Positions 33,617 through 43,933 of a DNA stretch of 64,000 nucleotides are shown here, in pieces; positions within the stretch are counted from its first letter, which is position 1, and each line of letters opens with the position of its first letter. The position numbers and the translations under genes are program-made. Below the pieces are notes generated by a model that saw only the letters and a program-made list of their open reading frames with translations, was not told the origin of the DNA and searched no databases. The stretch is from contig CAKJVC010000021.1 in NCBI GenBank assembly GCA_918026815.1, forward strand, positions 310,001-374,000, written 5' to 3'. The DNA is from Chalara sp. BL73. Its lineage: Eukaryota > Ascomycota > Leotiomycetes > Helotiales.

Positions 33617-34571
33617 CTACCATCCGCCGACAATGCCAGCAATTGGCATGTCGATACCAGTGGTATAACTTGCGGTGTCGCTCAAAAGATACACATATGC
33701 GCCTCCCAACTCCTGAGGCAGTGCCAGCCGAGGCATGCCACCATAGTACTTCATCTTTGTTTCCCAGTCTGGCTGTTGCTCAACATAATATGTAAGGGCA
33801 GTCTTCACGTAACCTGGGGAGATGCTGTTGACTCTAATACCGTACTTTGCCCACTCCATTGCAAGAGTGTGGGTCATATTCCGGACCGCAGCCTTAGTGG
33901 CGCCATATGGTGCAGATGGTGCAGCCTGTCTCAATTAGCTTTATAGATGTTTACGGTCAGCTCAGAGACACATACTCTGTTTGGTCTATAAGAAGTCATG
34001 GATGCTGTGAAAACGATGGATCCCTTGGTTCCAGTCTTGATGAAGGACTTGGCTGCTGCTGTCGCACAATTCCAAGCTCCAAAGACATTGAGCTTGAATA
34101 GCTGCTCTACTTGGGCCATGCTGAACTCCAACGCAGGCAAATGTCTGGTCATCCCAGCGTTCGAGATCATGCCATCAAATTGTCCAGACTTCTCAATAAT
34201 GGTATCTATCGCCTTTGTAACACTTTCTTCCGAGGTTACGTCCACGTGAAGGTACTCTAATTTTCTAGGGTGAAGCTTTTGTAGAGCATTGAAGTCGTCG
34301 GTCGGAGAGGAGATGTCGAGGGAGTACACAGCCGCAGCTTCGTTTGCCAGACAAACCTGTGCTAGTCCAAGCCCAATACCTTGGTTCGCACCAGTGACTA
34401 TATGATGTTAGAATTACCTCTCGGGCAGGAGAACTGCGAGCAGCCGAATTGTAATCACCGCGAAAACTTACTTGCAATAACTTTGCCAGCTAGCGTGATC
34501 TTGTAATCAAAATCTGGGGGAGGAATGGTGCTCTGGATAGTACCCTCTGGCGCTGGTGTTAGAGAACCCAT
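33617..34571 (-). CDS. Short-chain dehydrogenase/reductase, polyol or ketose reductase type
   Basis: Three exons (34571-34472, 34397-33976, 33925-33617) give 276 residues. It is a classical SDR: TGANQGIGLGLA cofactor loop, DVTSEE acidic pair region, SNAG in place of NNAG, catalytic Ser in VFTASMTS, and YGATK. The C-terminus (LLSDTASYTTGIDMPIAGIVGGW) is characteristic of fungal sorbose reductase, D-arabinitol and related polyol dehydrogenases. The N-terminus carries about 30 extra residues (PAPEGTIQSTIPPP), also seen in that group. It probably interconverts a polyol and a ketose with NAD(P)H in the cytosol. It is divergently paired with the MFS transporter gene across a 687-bp promoter. The exact substrate is unknown. 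Confidence 0.92.
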
Positions 34572-35258
34572 TTGGATCGACTCTATCGTTCGAAGGTAGG
34601 AGGTTGTGAATATCGAAAGACAAATTTATATTTGGCAACTGGAGATCCTGGAAGGGAACAGATTAGAGAACTAAGAGGGAACACATCTTGTTATATCTGC
34701 TGAAGATTGGCCTGCCTTTACTGGCATTGCTCGTGGCAACCCCATTACTTGAATAATTCTTTTGAGAAATTCAATTGTTACGCGGCACTGTCAGAAACAG
34801 CTATCTTTGAGGCCGCGACGTGTTTTGGCCGAGATTGTATGTATGACCGCGAGACGCGGGTGTGCTCGTTTCCCCAGCACCAACATAAAAAAGGTTATTC
34901 GCTTGGCCAGCTCGCCCCCGACTCGCGACGGACATACTTCCGGGTTGCGGCGAGATGTTACCTGAACCAGCAATGTGGATCTACGTTCGCTCCCTTCCCA
35001 CAATTCCAGGTTCAAGTTCCGCATATTTGGGATGATTGTGGAGGCCAAAACTTGGAGAAATGGGGTGAGTGGAGACCCCACGGGAGCCAAATATGACCAG
35101 AAATATCAATTATTCGAAACATGGGGTGACGGCTGTTGATATAAGATATCCTCATCCGTCATGAGGAAAAATCCTTTCCTGTTTCATCCACCAACCTCAC
35201 AACCTGGTCTTCTCATCCTGGCGTTCTTTTCACTTTGATTAATTACGAAGATTTCATC
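34572..35258. promoter_or_regulatory. Divergent promoter between reductase and transporter
   Basis: This 687-bp region separates the two start codons. It holds one near copy (CGACTCGC, 34919-34926) of the motif repeated in the regulator/kinase promoter. Open frames of up to 129 codons inside it overlap on both strands and show no family features; I treat them as chance. Confidence 0.5.
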
Positions 35259-36869
35259 ATGCTTGGCAACAAAAAGACGGATGATTCGCGGCCGCAGTCG
35301 GTCGAGAATGAAGAGCTCGAAAGAACCAAGAGCGAAGAGATTGAGCAGATGGCCAATGGCTATCAGCCAGGAACCGACGAAGAGAGAAAGCTAGTGAGAA
35401 AGATCGATCTTTTCCTCATGCCCAATATCTTCATCATGTACCTTCTCTCATATATGGACCGCACAAAGTAAGTCATCCATTCCAAAGTCATGATGGGTCT
35501 GGGCACTAATCGAGAACAGCATCGGAAATGCGAAAATTGCGGGAATGGCCCACGATCTTAATCTTGACTCCGCCCGCTACTCTGTCGTACTTGTGGTTTT
35601 CTTCGCAGGATATGTTGCAATGGAGGTAAGTGAGGCACTCTCGAGGGCAAATTTTCCTATTCTAGCCTCTCATCAGTGTATGAAAAGTATTCCAGTAGTA
35701 TACGGAGTTAAATTCCCTAGTAAAGTAATGCTGACTCGAGAGCCTCATGGCAGGTCCCATCTAACATGTTGCTCACGAAAATTGGTCGTCCTTCCATCTT
35801 CCTCCCATGTATCATGTTTCTCTGGGGTTGCATGACCATTGGAATGGGTTTCGTCAACAACTATCATGGTGTCATTGCTTTCCGTGTCGTGATTGGTTGT
35901 CTCGAAGCTGGGTTCGCACCAGGTGTTTTACTCGTCCTTTCCTCCTGGTACAAGAAAGCAGAACAATCCCGTCGTTTCTCGATATATATTGGTGCTGCCA
36001 TCCTTTCTGGCGCATTTGGTGGCTTGATTGGAGGTGGGATCACGGATGGAATGGAAGGCACTGCCGGACTTCGCGGCTGGAGATGGCTCTTCATTGTTGA
36101 GGGCGCACTGACTTCCGCATGGAGTATCATCGCATACTTCCTCCTCCTAGATTTTCCTGCAAACGAGAAGAGCTTCTCCTCCCGCGAGAGGGAACTCGCT
36201 ATGCAGCGAATTGCCTACGACCAACTCACTGTTCGGGTCGACGGCCCAGAAATCGGCCATCTGAAGGCGCTCCTTGTTGCAGCCAGAAACTGGAGGCTTT
36301 GGGCATTTACTGTCGGATATATGACCATTGTCGGCTCTTCCACCCTTTCTTACTTCTATCCAACCTTGGTCCAAGGGCTCGGCTACAGCTCCCGCGATGC
36401 ACAATACATGACCGTACCCATCTATATGGTAGCCTTCGTGGCAACCGCCTTTTCTGGGTACTACATGGATCGCTTTAGCCACAACCGAGGATGGGCGCTT
36501 GCCGGCTGGATGGGTCTTGCGCTCATCTGCTCTGCTTGTGTCCTCGGGATCTATAACTTCGTGGCTCGTTACGTTCTGCTTGTCTTCATGGCTGCTGGTC
36601 TCTGGGCGTCCAACGCTATTGCCCTTTCCTATGCGTCTAGTACTTTTGGTGAGATGCCCAATGAGGTCCGTGCCATCTCGCTCGCCTTTGTCAATGCCAT
36701 GGGTAACTTGGCTTCCATCTATGGTGCATACTTGTATCCATCCAAGCAAGCACCCAAATACATGCAAGGCTTTGGCGTCACCACTGCCATGTGTGCGCTT
36801 GGTATTTGTATCTACGCTTTCCTCCAGATCATGCTGAAGCGTCGTCCAGCTACCCAGAAGATCTACTAG
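35259..36869 (+). CDS. MFS transporter, anion:cation symporter (ACS/Dal5-like) family
   Basis: Three exons (35259-35467, 35520-35625, 35754-36869) give 476 residues with about 12 membrane helices. The N-terminal cytosolic tail ends in the conserved RKIDLFLMPNIFIMYLLSYMDR of helix 1, followed by NIGNAKIAGM, the VPSNMLL loop, RVVIGCLEAGFAPGVLLVLSSWY and GWRWLFIVEGALT, all hallmarks of the fungal Dal5/Tna1-like group. Members import small organic anions, vitamins or sugars' acids by proton symport at the plasma membrane. Divergent pairing with the polyol/ketose reductase, and the nearby kinase and isomerase, suggest it imports the substrate of this pathway. Family membership alone does not predict polyol transport. 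Intron two is long for this window (128 nt). Confidence 0.92.
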
Positions 36870-38037
36870 GGTTGGGTGTGGAGGAGGGGATGATGCAGAG
36901 CATTCTAACTTTGTGATTTCGAGCGTATATTAATGTTTTGGTGTGTAATACATGCGCGAAGATTAAATAATCATTCAAAGTGTATAAATAAAACATTATT
37001 TTGATTTTAGATTTTATAAATAAGTTTCTAACATTTAAACCCAATATTGAACAAGCTTTATAAAACTATTCAGCCACATCTCTCAACCTGCAATAGCTTC
37101 CATACCAGGGAGTCAGCTGAGGAGGTCGCTACATTTCCGAACCACACAACTGTGCGACAGAGCTTGTTCATTCGCAAGGCGTGGCCTCAATTTCTCAAAG
37201 ATCCCGAAATCTCCAAACTCGACCTCGTCGTTTATATTGACATTGGCGATGACATGTTGGAAAAATTTAGCTGGAAGGTCAACAGCCATTCTCCGTTCCG
37301 CGGCGTGTAAAGTGCCTTGCAGATCCGACATGTATATGGCTAAGCGCGTATACAAATTAGCAATATTTTAGAGCGCATTTTGCTGTTTACGGTACAAGAA
37401 ATTAAAAATTGATATATCACAAGAATACCAACTCGTATACTATCGTACCCTATGAGGCGGCCTGACCACGAAGAATTTGAATATCAGCGCAATTGCAGCG
37501 AAGGAGAGAGTCCCTGCGAACGATTTCAATGGATCACAAGCGCACAACATTAAATCTCAGAGGATAGTGACGGCTGATCTATGGTTACGGGGCCAATTAA
37601 GATGTGTGATATCAACAAGGTCGAGTTTATCTAGCTATGTATAGCCATTAATGAAGCAAGATGTGATAGATTCAAGCAGAATACCGACTGTTGTGAGTAG
37701 TTTAGAGACTACACCGGGCGGTACGGATGTAAGTCAAGGAAAGTGTGCAGTTTTTAGTACCGGATTGAAAGTAGCCCGGGAGGACGTAGTAACAGTTGTT
37801 GTGGGGAGCCGCGAGAGCAGTGTAGGCGCGAAGGAGATGCGAGAGTGCGCTGTACTGGTAACTGATCTTAAATGAACATGCGTTATCTTACACCTCTGCT
37901 GCTAACCCAGTCATGGTTTACCCACGATTTTCCCTATCTTAACCTACCAACGTCGTCCCTACCATTACCTATGAGAACAGCTTACATCTCTCAACAATCC
38001 CGTATGATATCCTTGTATTTCGTACGCTAAACACGTT
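36870..38037. other. Intergenic
   Basis: Between the convergent 3' ends of the transporter and the regulator. AT-rich after 36900. Short frames at 37047-37355 overlap on opposite strands and look random. No gene recognised. Confidence 0.5.
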
Positions 38038-40100
38038 TCAAGGCAAAATGCTGGCAATGCCGTCCTCATCCGAATCTATCTTCTGCCACTCCTTATACAA
38101 GTTCTCCCGCAACGTCAACATCGGCCATCCAGTCCTCGCTTCACAAAGATTGATCAGAGAGATGATTTCATTGCGTTGCTGGAGCTCTTGTACACAGAGT
38201 CCAGCTCCGTATAAGCATTGTGCCGAGACTATTTGACAGCCTTCATCCGTGAGCTCCGTGGCGATTCCGCAGATGACAGCGACAGCTTCGGAAAGGGTTT
38301 TCTTCAGGGCGTCAGTTTTGCGGTTACTGGCTGGTCAAGACTTATAGAAAAGGGTGCGATATAGGATTTGATTTACCTGGATCTTTTGGTAGGATTTAAA
38401 TCCTGGCATGGCAGGACGGTGTAACATGATTAATATGCGTGCGAAATGATATGTTTGCAAAGCAACGCCTGAAAACCATGAGCTTATTGCCCCGAAGAAC
38501 AAACTTTTACATACCAAATTTTGGTGGATGTATCCATATAGGCTGAAAAATCAATCCTGGCTGTGCCCGAAGTGTCGGTAGAGGCGTGAATTCTGTATTT
38601 AGAAAAGATTTCCACCTCTCCAACCTCGCAAGCAACTCATCTGCAGCGTCAACCCTTCTCTGAAGCGCCAACCCTGTCAAATCTCCTGGCTCAGCACAAT
38701 AGTTCACTGCTTGAGATAATAAATACGTGCCCTGGTCTGCAAGCTCATACGGATTGAGCTCCGGATAGTCCTTTACCGGTTTCCAAATACTCAAACAGCG
38801 TCTGCGCTCACGAAACGCAGCCCAGATATCCTGCCGCAGCCATGCCCACCATATCGCCTGCCTGATGCCCCCAGAAGCACCATTGACATTTTGCGATCTC
38901 TGGATCCAGAAAACGCCTTTCAGGTGTCGTTGCCAGCCACTATCAGATTCGTCTAGCATCTCATAGGTAGAGATCACTATCGCCGTGGCAAGAATATATT
39001 CTGAGCGGGCATAGCTTTGAAACTGGAGGGCTGTTTGGACATAGTGAAGAGTTTCGTAATAGTATTCAATGGCTATGTTGCGGTCTAACCCCATATTAGC
39101 GTCACAGGCTATATTTTGTCGCGAGAGGTGCTGGGCTGAGAGGGCTAGTATAGCTTTCATTAGCCCTATGTTGCGTATTGCAAGCCGTGCCGTATACACG
39201 GAGAAGAACTTCGCAGGGTCGGATATATCCAACTAAGCATCAATATCAGCAATAAATCCATAATCTTAATAAATACTTTGATGAGTCAACTCACCCATAG
39301 AGAAGCATGGTCCACAAAATTTTTGAATATTGGGATTTCGAAGTCCTTGAGCACGATATCTTGGTCCAGCTGCCATGATCGTGCTTCTATGCCATTTAAA
39401 CGTGCTGACTCATCTTCGACAGCTTTTCTGATGGCACTTGGGAGAGGCACTCCTCGCAACTGAGGAGTCTCGGGCAGAGCTGCTCTGGAGGTTGCAGTTG
39501 GAGAAGTAGCACGCGAAGCTCCTCGTGAGAATCCCTTATTTGCATGCACCGCATCTGCAGCGAGAAGATCCAGCCATCTCGAGGAGGCCACATCAGGCAA
39601 GAATTGGTCTGATGTAACTGTGTTTGCCGGCGAAATAGCATTAATCTGGCTGCTGAGGTGGGTCTGGTCCTGACCCGGATCCGGGAACGCAAGCTCGTGG
39701 TGGATGGGAGTTTCTTGCTGTGGAACAGCATTTCTTTGCGAAACTATAGATTGGTCTATAGGAGGGTTTGGACGAGTCAATGGCTTGCTCTCAGCAATAC
39801 CCTGCGACGCCGGACTCGGCCAGACGCAGGCTCTGTCTGATAGGACGCAGCTACCACATCGAGGGTTCTGCTCGTCACATTTTTTATGTCTTTTCCGGCA
39901 CGTGATGCTAAACTCAGAGTTAATACATTTTAACACATTCCGAATTCGGTCAAGAATGTCCTGTATTTCGGAGAAGCCTACCAGCCAGTCTTACATCTTA
40001 GCCCTTTGCTCCGCGACTTGCGGGGCGCTTTCCTCTGACCTGGGGTCGCAGATGTCTGTGCGGCGCCCACAATCAGATGGACGAGTCCATTTGAGTCCAT
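38038..40100 (-). CDS. Zn2Cys6 transcription factor (fungal-specific TF domain, PF11951 type)
   Basis: Five exons (40100-39982, 39907-39295, 39232-38515, 38468-38377, 38301-38038) give 601 residues. The Zn2Cys6 knot is complete only after splicing: Cys40, 43, 50, 57, 60 and 67 with C-x2-C-x6-C-x6-C-x2-C-x6-C spacing, preceded by the basic RKAPRKSRSKGLRCKTGC. A Ser/Pro/Gln-rich linker follows. The C-terminal helical region (FSVYTARLAIRNIGLMKAIL through SAQCLYGAGLCVQ and RTGWPMLTLRE) matches the fungal TF_2 domain of arginine-type regulators. The last intron's acceptor is placed at GAAG with a CTGAC branch site, because nearer AGs break frame. Transcribed divergently from the kinase gene, it is the likely pathway-specific activator of this cluster, as EUF1 is in Yarrowia. 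That functional link is inferred. Confidence 0.88.
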
Positions 40101-40831
40101 GCTGGCGGCATCAGAACGGCGTCGGCAGTGCGAGGATTATGGTATAGACGACTCGGGGTGAACGAGATAGGCGAGAGGTTTGCAAAAGGCACCTATATTC
40201 GCCATACTGGAAGCGCAGGCTCTAGCCGAGTAGCGGTTCCGAAGAGACCATCCAATTCTGCTTGTTGATGGGTTGCAATTTTCTCCACATGAGGCAAATT
40301 CTCGCAAACATGCAGTAAACGTAGATCGATGCGGCCCATAATGTCTCGAGACGCACTGCGCTTGGCGTGCACGAGTCATGGAATCTACATATCGTGTCAC
40401 TGGGGCCACTTTTGATGTTTAAGTGAAAACAGAGAAGCAGGAGCGCGAGACCGGAGTCGGCTACAGGTCTGTCCACATAAGCCTCATCTCCCCACTGAGT
40501 CCAAATTGGTGCTTTGGAGTTGAGAACGCTTTATCAATATGCCTTGTAAAGGTTATTGGAAACTATCCGGCTGGAATATATGGGGAAACAGGCATTTAGC
40601 CGGCAGCCCCTGTTGCGACTCGGCTGATTAGACTATCTCGCTTAGTCACAACCCCCCTTTTGCGGCCCAGGATGTATTTACCCCGAGTCGAGGGGTAAAG
40701 TGGTGGCTAGTCACGATGTTCGATTTGACGCCATTGCATTGTCAATATAATACAAATTCAAGTCAAGTGTGAGAAGAGAGACAGCCTATCACATATACAG
40801 AAGTGCTATCTCTTTGCCGTACCTGTTGATC
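40101..40831. promoter_or_regulatory. Divergent regulator/kinase promoter with three CGACTCGG motifs
   Basis: A 731-bp shared promoter. CGACTCGG occurs at 40149-40156 and 40616-40623, and in reverse at 40683-40690. The last copy sits inside an inverted TACCCC...GGGGTA (40679-40697), which also carries an AGGGG stress-type element. An 8-mer would be expected about twice in 64 kb on both strands; apart from these three I noticed only one other, inside the transposon-like element at 21247. CGG-containing sites are usual Zn2Cys6 targets. Confidence 0.55.
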
Positions 40832-42789
40832 ATGTCTACCAAGCACTACTTTCCGGCTGATTCAGTCAATACTCTGGTACCAAAGTATCTGAAGAATTTA
40901 ACCTACAAAGATCCAAACCTTGCGTACATTGAATCAGAAAGAGTGATATATAGCAAATCGCATAATCGGGCCAATGTCGCCGTGATCTCAGGTGGAGGTT
41001 CAGGCCATGAGCCCTCATGGTCGGGATATGTTGGAAATGGACTTCTTGCTGGTGCTGCCTGTGGGGATATATTTGCAAGTCCAAGTATGAAGCAAGTTTT
41101 GGCGGCGGTCACCGCGTTACCTTCTGATCAAGGCACCATTTTGATGATTACCAACTATACTGGTGACAGACTACACTTCGGTCTTGCTGCGGAAAGAGCG
41201 TTGGCTACGGGTTTTACCAAAAACATCGTGGTCCTTCCAGCGACTGACGATGTATCAATTGGAAAGAGCAAAGCTTCAATTGTGGGAAGGAGAGGAATGC
41301 CGGGACATATGATCAGCAAGTAACATTTCCTGCATATTTTGAGAGAATCTAATTGTTCCTGGTAGCCATGAAGATAGTTGGTGCAGCTGCTTCTAAGGGG
41401 ATGAGCTTTAACAAGACTGTTGCTTTTGGTAAAGCCATAAACTCGCAATTAGTATCTATAGGCTCTACTCTTGACCATTGTCACGTGCCTGGGAGGGAGA
41501 ATCATGAATCTATTCCTGACGACATCTGTGTAGTCGGTGCTGGTATCCACAACGAGCCTGTATGTCAGTTGTTGAAGGCTTTGTTATACATGTTCACAAA
41601 AGAGTACAGGGAGCCAAGAAAATATCACCATTTCCGACCGTCGAGAATTTAATTGCAGAACTACTTGCCATGTTATGTGATCCTCACGACCAAGAGCGAG
41701 CATTTATCAAATTCAGCAAAGGTGACGAAGTTGTGCTTCTTATTAACAACTATGGTGGGCTGTCAGAGTTAGAGCTTGGAGCATTGAGCTTAGAGGTTCT
41801 CCAACAACTAAGTGGGTTCTACCAAAGGTCTCCGCGTTCAATCATTAACAAACCCAGATTCGACGTGGTCGATAAAACCGATAAAAATGTACTCCGGCGC
41901 CTTTGAGTCATCATTGAACGGCCCTGGATTCTCAATATCCCTTTGTAATCTTACTACGGCTGCCGAAAATAGCGAGTCAACAGTATCAGAGTTCATTGGG
42001 CTTCTCAATGACGCAACATCGGCACTTGCCTGGCCAAATACTTCCTCGATTCCATTGAATACATCCAGAGAACCGATTGAAGCCCCAGAGGCTGCCAGCT
42101 CGGTGAGGACTGAAGTGCCTGAATCTGAAGATATCAAGAGTAAGCTTTGAACGCATCAAAAGCCGGGTATCTCTAACCTCAAACTAGTCGAACCTTCTCG
42201 TCTAAATAATATTGCACGACGTGGCTGCGAACGTGCTATTGCAGCGGAGCCAAATCTGACAAAATGGGACATGGTAATGGGGGATGGTGATTGTGGAGAA
42301 GCCGTCGAAGGGGTTTCAAAAGCAGTACTCAAGACTCTTGATCAAACCACAAAGACAGGGTCTATCTTCGATCTCCTCTACGCAACAATCGACAATGTAG
42401 ACGACATGGGCGGTACCCTTGGAGCGATCCTTGGTATCTTCCTCTCTGCTATTACCACAAATCTCCGCTCCCGGACTTCTTCCTCGCCCAACTATGCTAC
42501 CGCAACCGCCGCCGCAGTGACTGCATTAAAACAGTACACAGGTGCCCGAGAAGGCGACCGCACTGTGATGGATGTATTATTACCTTTTGCTGCGACCTTT
42601 GAGGAGACCGGAGATTTTGCCAAGGCGGTAGCTGTTGCACAAGAAAAGGCGGAGGCAACGAGATATCTGAAGCCCAAGTTCGGAAGAGCAAGTTATGTCG
42701 GTGCTGGTGGGAAGGAGCAGGAACTACCTGACCCAGGAGCATGGGCTCTTAAGGAGATGTTGGTCGGAATGCTTGAGGGGGCCGAATAA
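40832..42789 (+). CDS. Dihydroxyacetone/erythrulose kinase (DhaK-DhaL fusion, ATP-dependent)
   Basis: Five exons (40832-41315, 41366-41559, 41610-41811, 41858-42139, 42188-42789) give 587 residues, normal for eukaryotic DAK. The DhaK part has VISGGGSGHEPSWSGYVG, CGDIFASPS, ITNYTGDRLHFGLAAE, and His223 in GIHNEPG, the residue that binds substrate covalently. It ends with SGAFESSLNGPGFSISL. The DhaL part has the Mg-ATP motif MGDGDCGEAV and DDMGGTLGA. DAKs phosphorylate dihydroxyacetone, glyceraldehyde or, in erythritol clusters (Yarrowia EYK1), L-erythrulose. The first intron uses a GC donor (A|GCAAGT), required to keep frame. Location beside a Zn2Cys6 gene and an RpiB-type isomerase suggests a tetrulose substrate, but dihydroxyacetone cannot be excluded from sequence. 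Confidence 0.94.
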
Positions 42790-43264
42790 GTATGGGGGCG
42801 GGTTTCTATGGCGATGTAATTATCCATGTCAAGCATTGATGACGTTAAGCACAGCTCTTTTCTTAAGGTGAATATTTTTGGTCACGATGTCTGATGCCTT
42901 GCCCCACATTTGACATTTGCAGGAGCTCACAGGGACCATTCCCTACCCAAATACTCAGAATTTTCGTGCTCTTTTCAACCTTCATAGGCTTATCATTTAA
43001 TAGTGTCGCCTTAAATTGACAGCTTTTAACCTTTTACGGTGAGTTTTAACTCCTTTGTTTGTGTCTTGCGGTCCCTTTGTCTTAGGGAGCTCGTGCACTG
43101 GTGTGTCTCAGATGATGCTTGCAAAGGCTGGATTGGGGGAAATTCCTACCAACACTTCATAGTCCGAGATGCCTAAAATCAAACTTCAAACACCTTGCAC
43201 TCTTTGGAAGGTGTTCCATGGAGACATATGGACAATCTGAAAATACTTGCTTCACAGTGTCAAA
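42790..43264. other. Intergenic
   Basis: 3' region of the kinase gene and presumed promoter of the small TPR-like gene. Nothing else seen. Confidence 0.5.
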
Positions 43265-43615
43265 ATGGCCACTGCAGCTTCTCCCACAACCACAATTGTC
43301 GTCAACAACCTCCTCCTTCACTGTATCATAGATTTAGAGCACAATTCCTCGCCTCAAAAGGCGCTCTTTTATGCTGAAAGCGCTCTGGAAACTGCGCAAA
43401 GGGCACAGCAATACGATCTTGAAAGCAAGTGCCAATTCTGGCGAGGACGCTGTTTAATGGCTTTGGAAAGATGGCATGAGGCCAGTTTAGCTTTCACGAG
43501 AGCTGCGAGTGTGAAAGATTGGAAGGGGAGAGTAGCAGTGTTGAAGATGGAGTGTGAGGGGCAGATTGAAAGGGACAGCTCCAGGACAACACTTCTTAGA
43601 CCCGAAGGGCTTTAG
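43265..43615 (+). CDS. Small hypothetical protein, TPR-like helices
   Basis: An unspliced frame of 116 codons from ATG 43265. Its middle, SPQKALFYAESALETAQRAQ and WRGRCLMALERWHEASLAFT, has the spacing of one and a half to two TPR units (paired helices with Trp, Leu, Ala and Tyr at packing positions). A similar helical pattern (YAWMQFLYGMTLWYMGSAAD) appears near residue 1300 of the large coiled-coil protein that follows on the same strand, so the two may be related in origin or function. No catalytic motif, signal peptide or membrane segment is present. It is a plausible but unproven gene; composition is better than for random frames of this length. Confidence 0.5.
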   Translation: MATAASPTTTIVVNNLLLHCIIDLEHNSSPQKALFYAESALETAQRAQQYDLESKCQFWRGRCLMALERWHEASLAFTRAASVKDWKGRVAVLKMECEGQIERDSSRTTLLRPEGL

Positions 43616-43933
43616 GGCAATTTGTGTTTCATGATGAGGTTGAGATATGACAGAGATTATTACGGCGGAAACACAAGCCAGAGAACATGTCCTTTGATGT
43701 AGTATAGAGCTTGTAATTGTTTCCGTCGATCAAAATATTTGCTCGTTGTGGTTTCTTTCAGTCGGTGCCATAACCGCATTCGGTAATTTCATTGAACTTT
43801 TCCACACAAAGACTGAACTTATGTTACCCTATGACTATTGTCAGATCCCCCCTAGAGTTGAATGCCATAAACAGCACCCGTCTCTACATTCTCGAGATAC
43901 ATACGCTGTATATCAGGAACGACTGACCAGATA

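Noticed and set aside
34707..35096. 129-codon frame on plus strand and 99-codon frame on minus strand in the same place
   Set aside because: They overlap each other, lack motifs, and lie in the divergent SDR/MFS promoter.
36147..36767. 206-codon minus-strand frame inside the MFS gene
   Set aside because: Antisense shadow; no motif, and the plus strand is a clear transporter.
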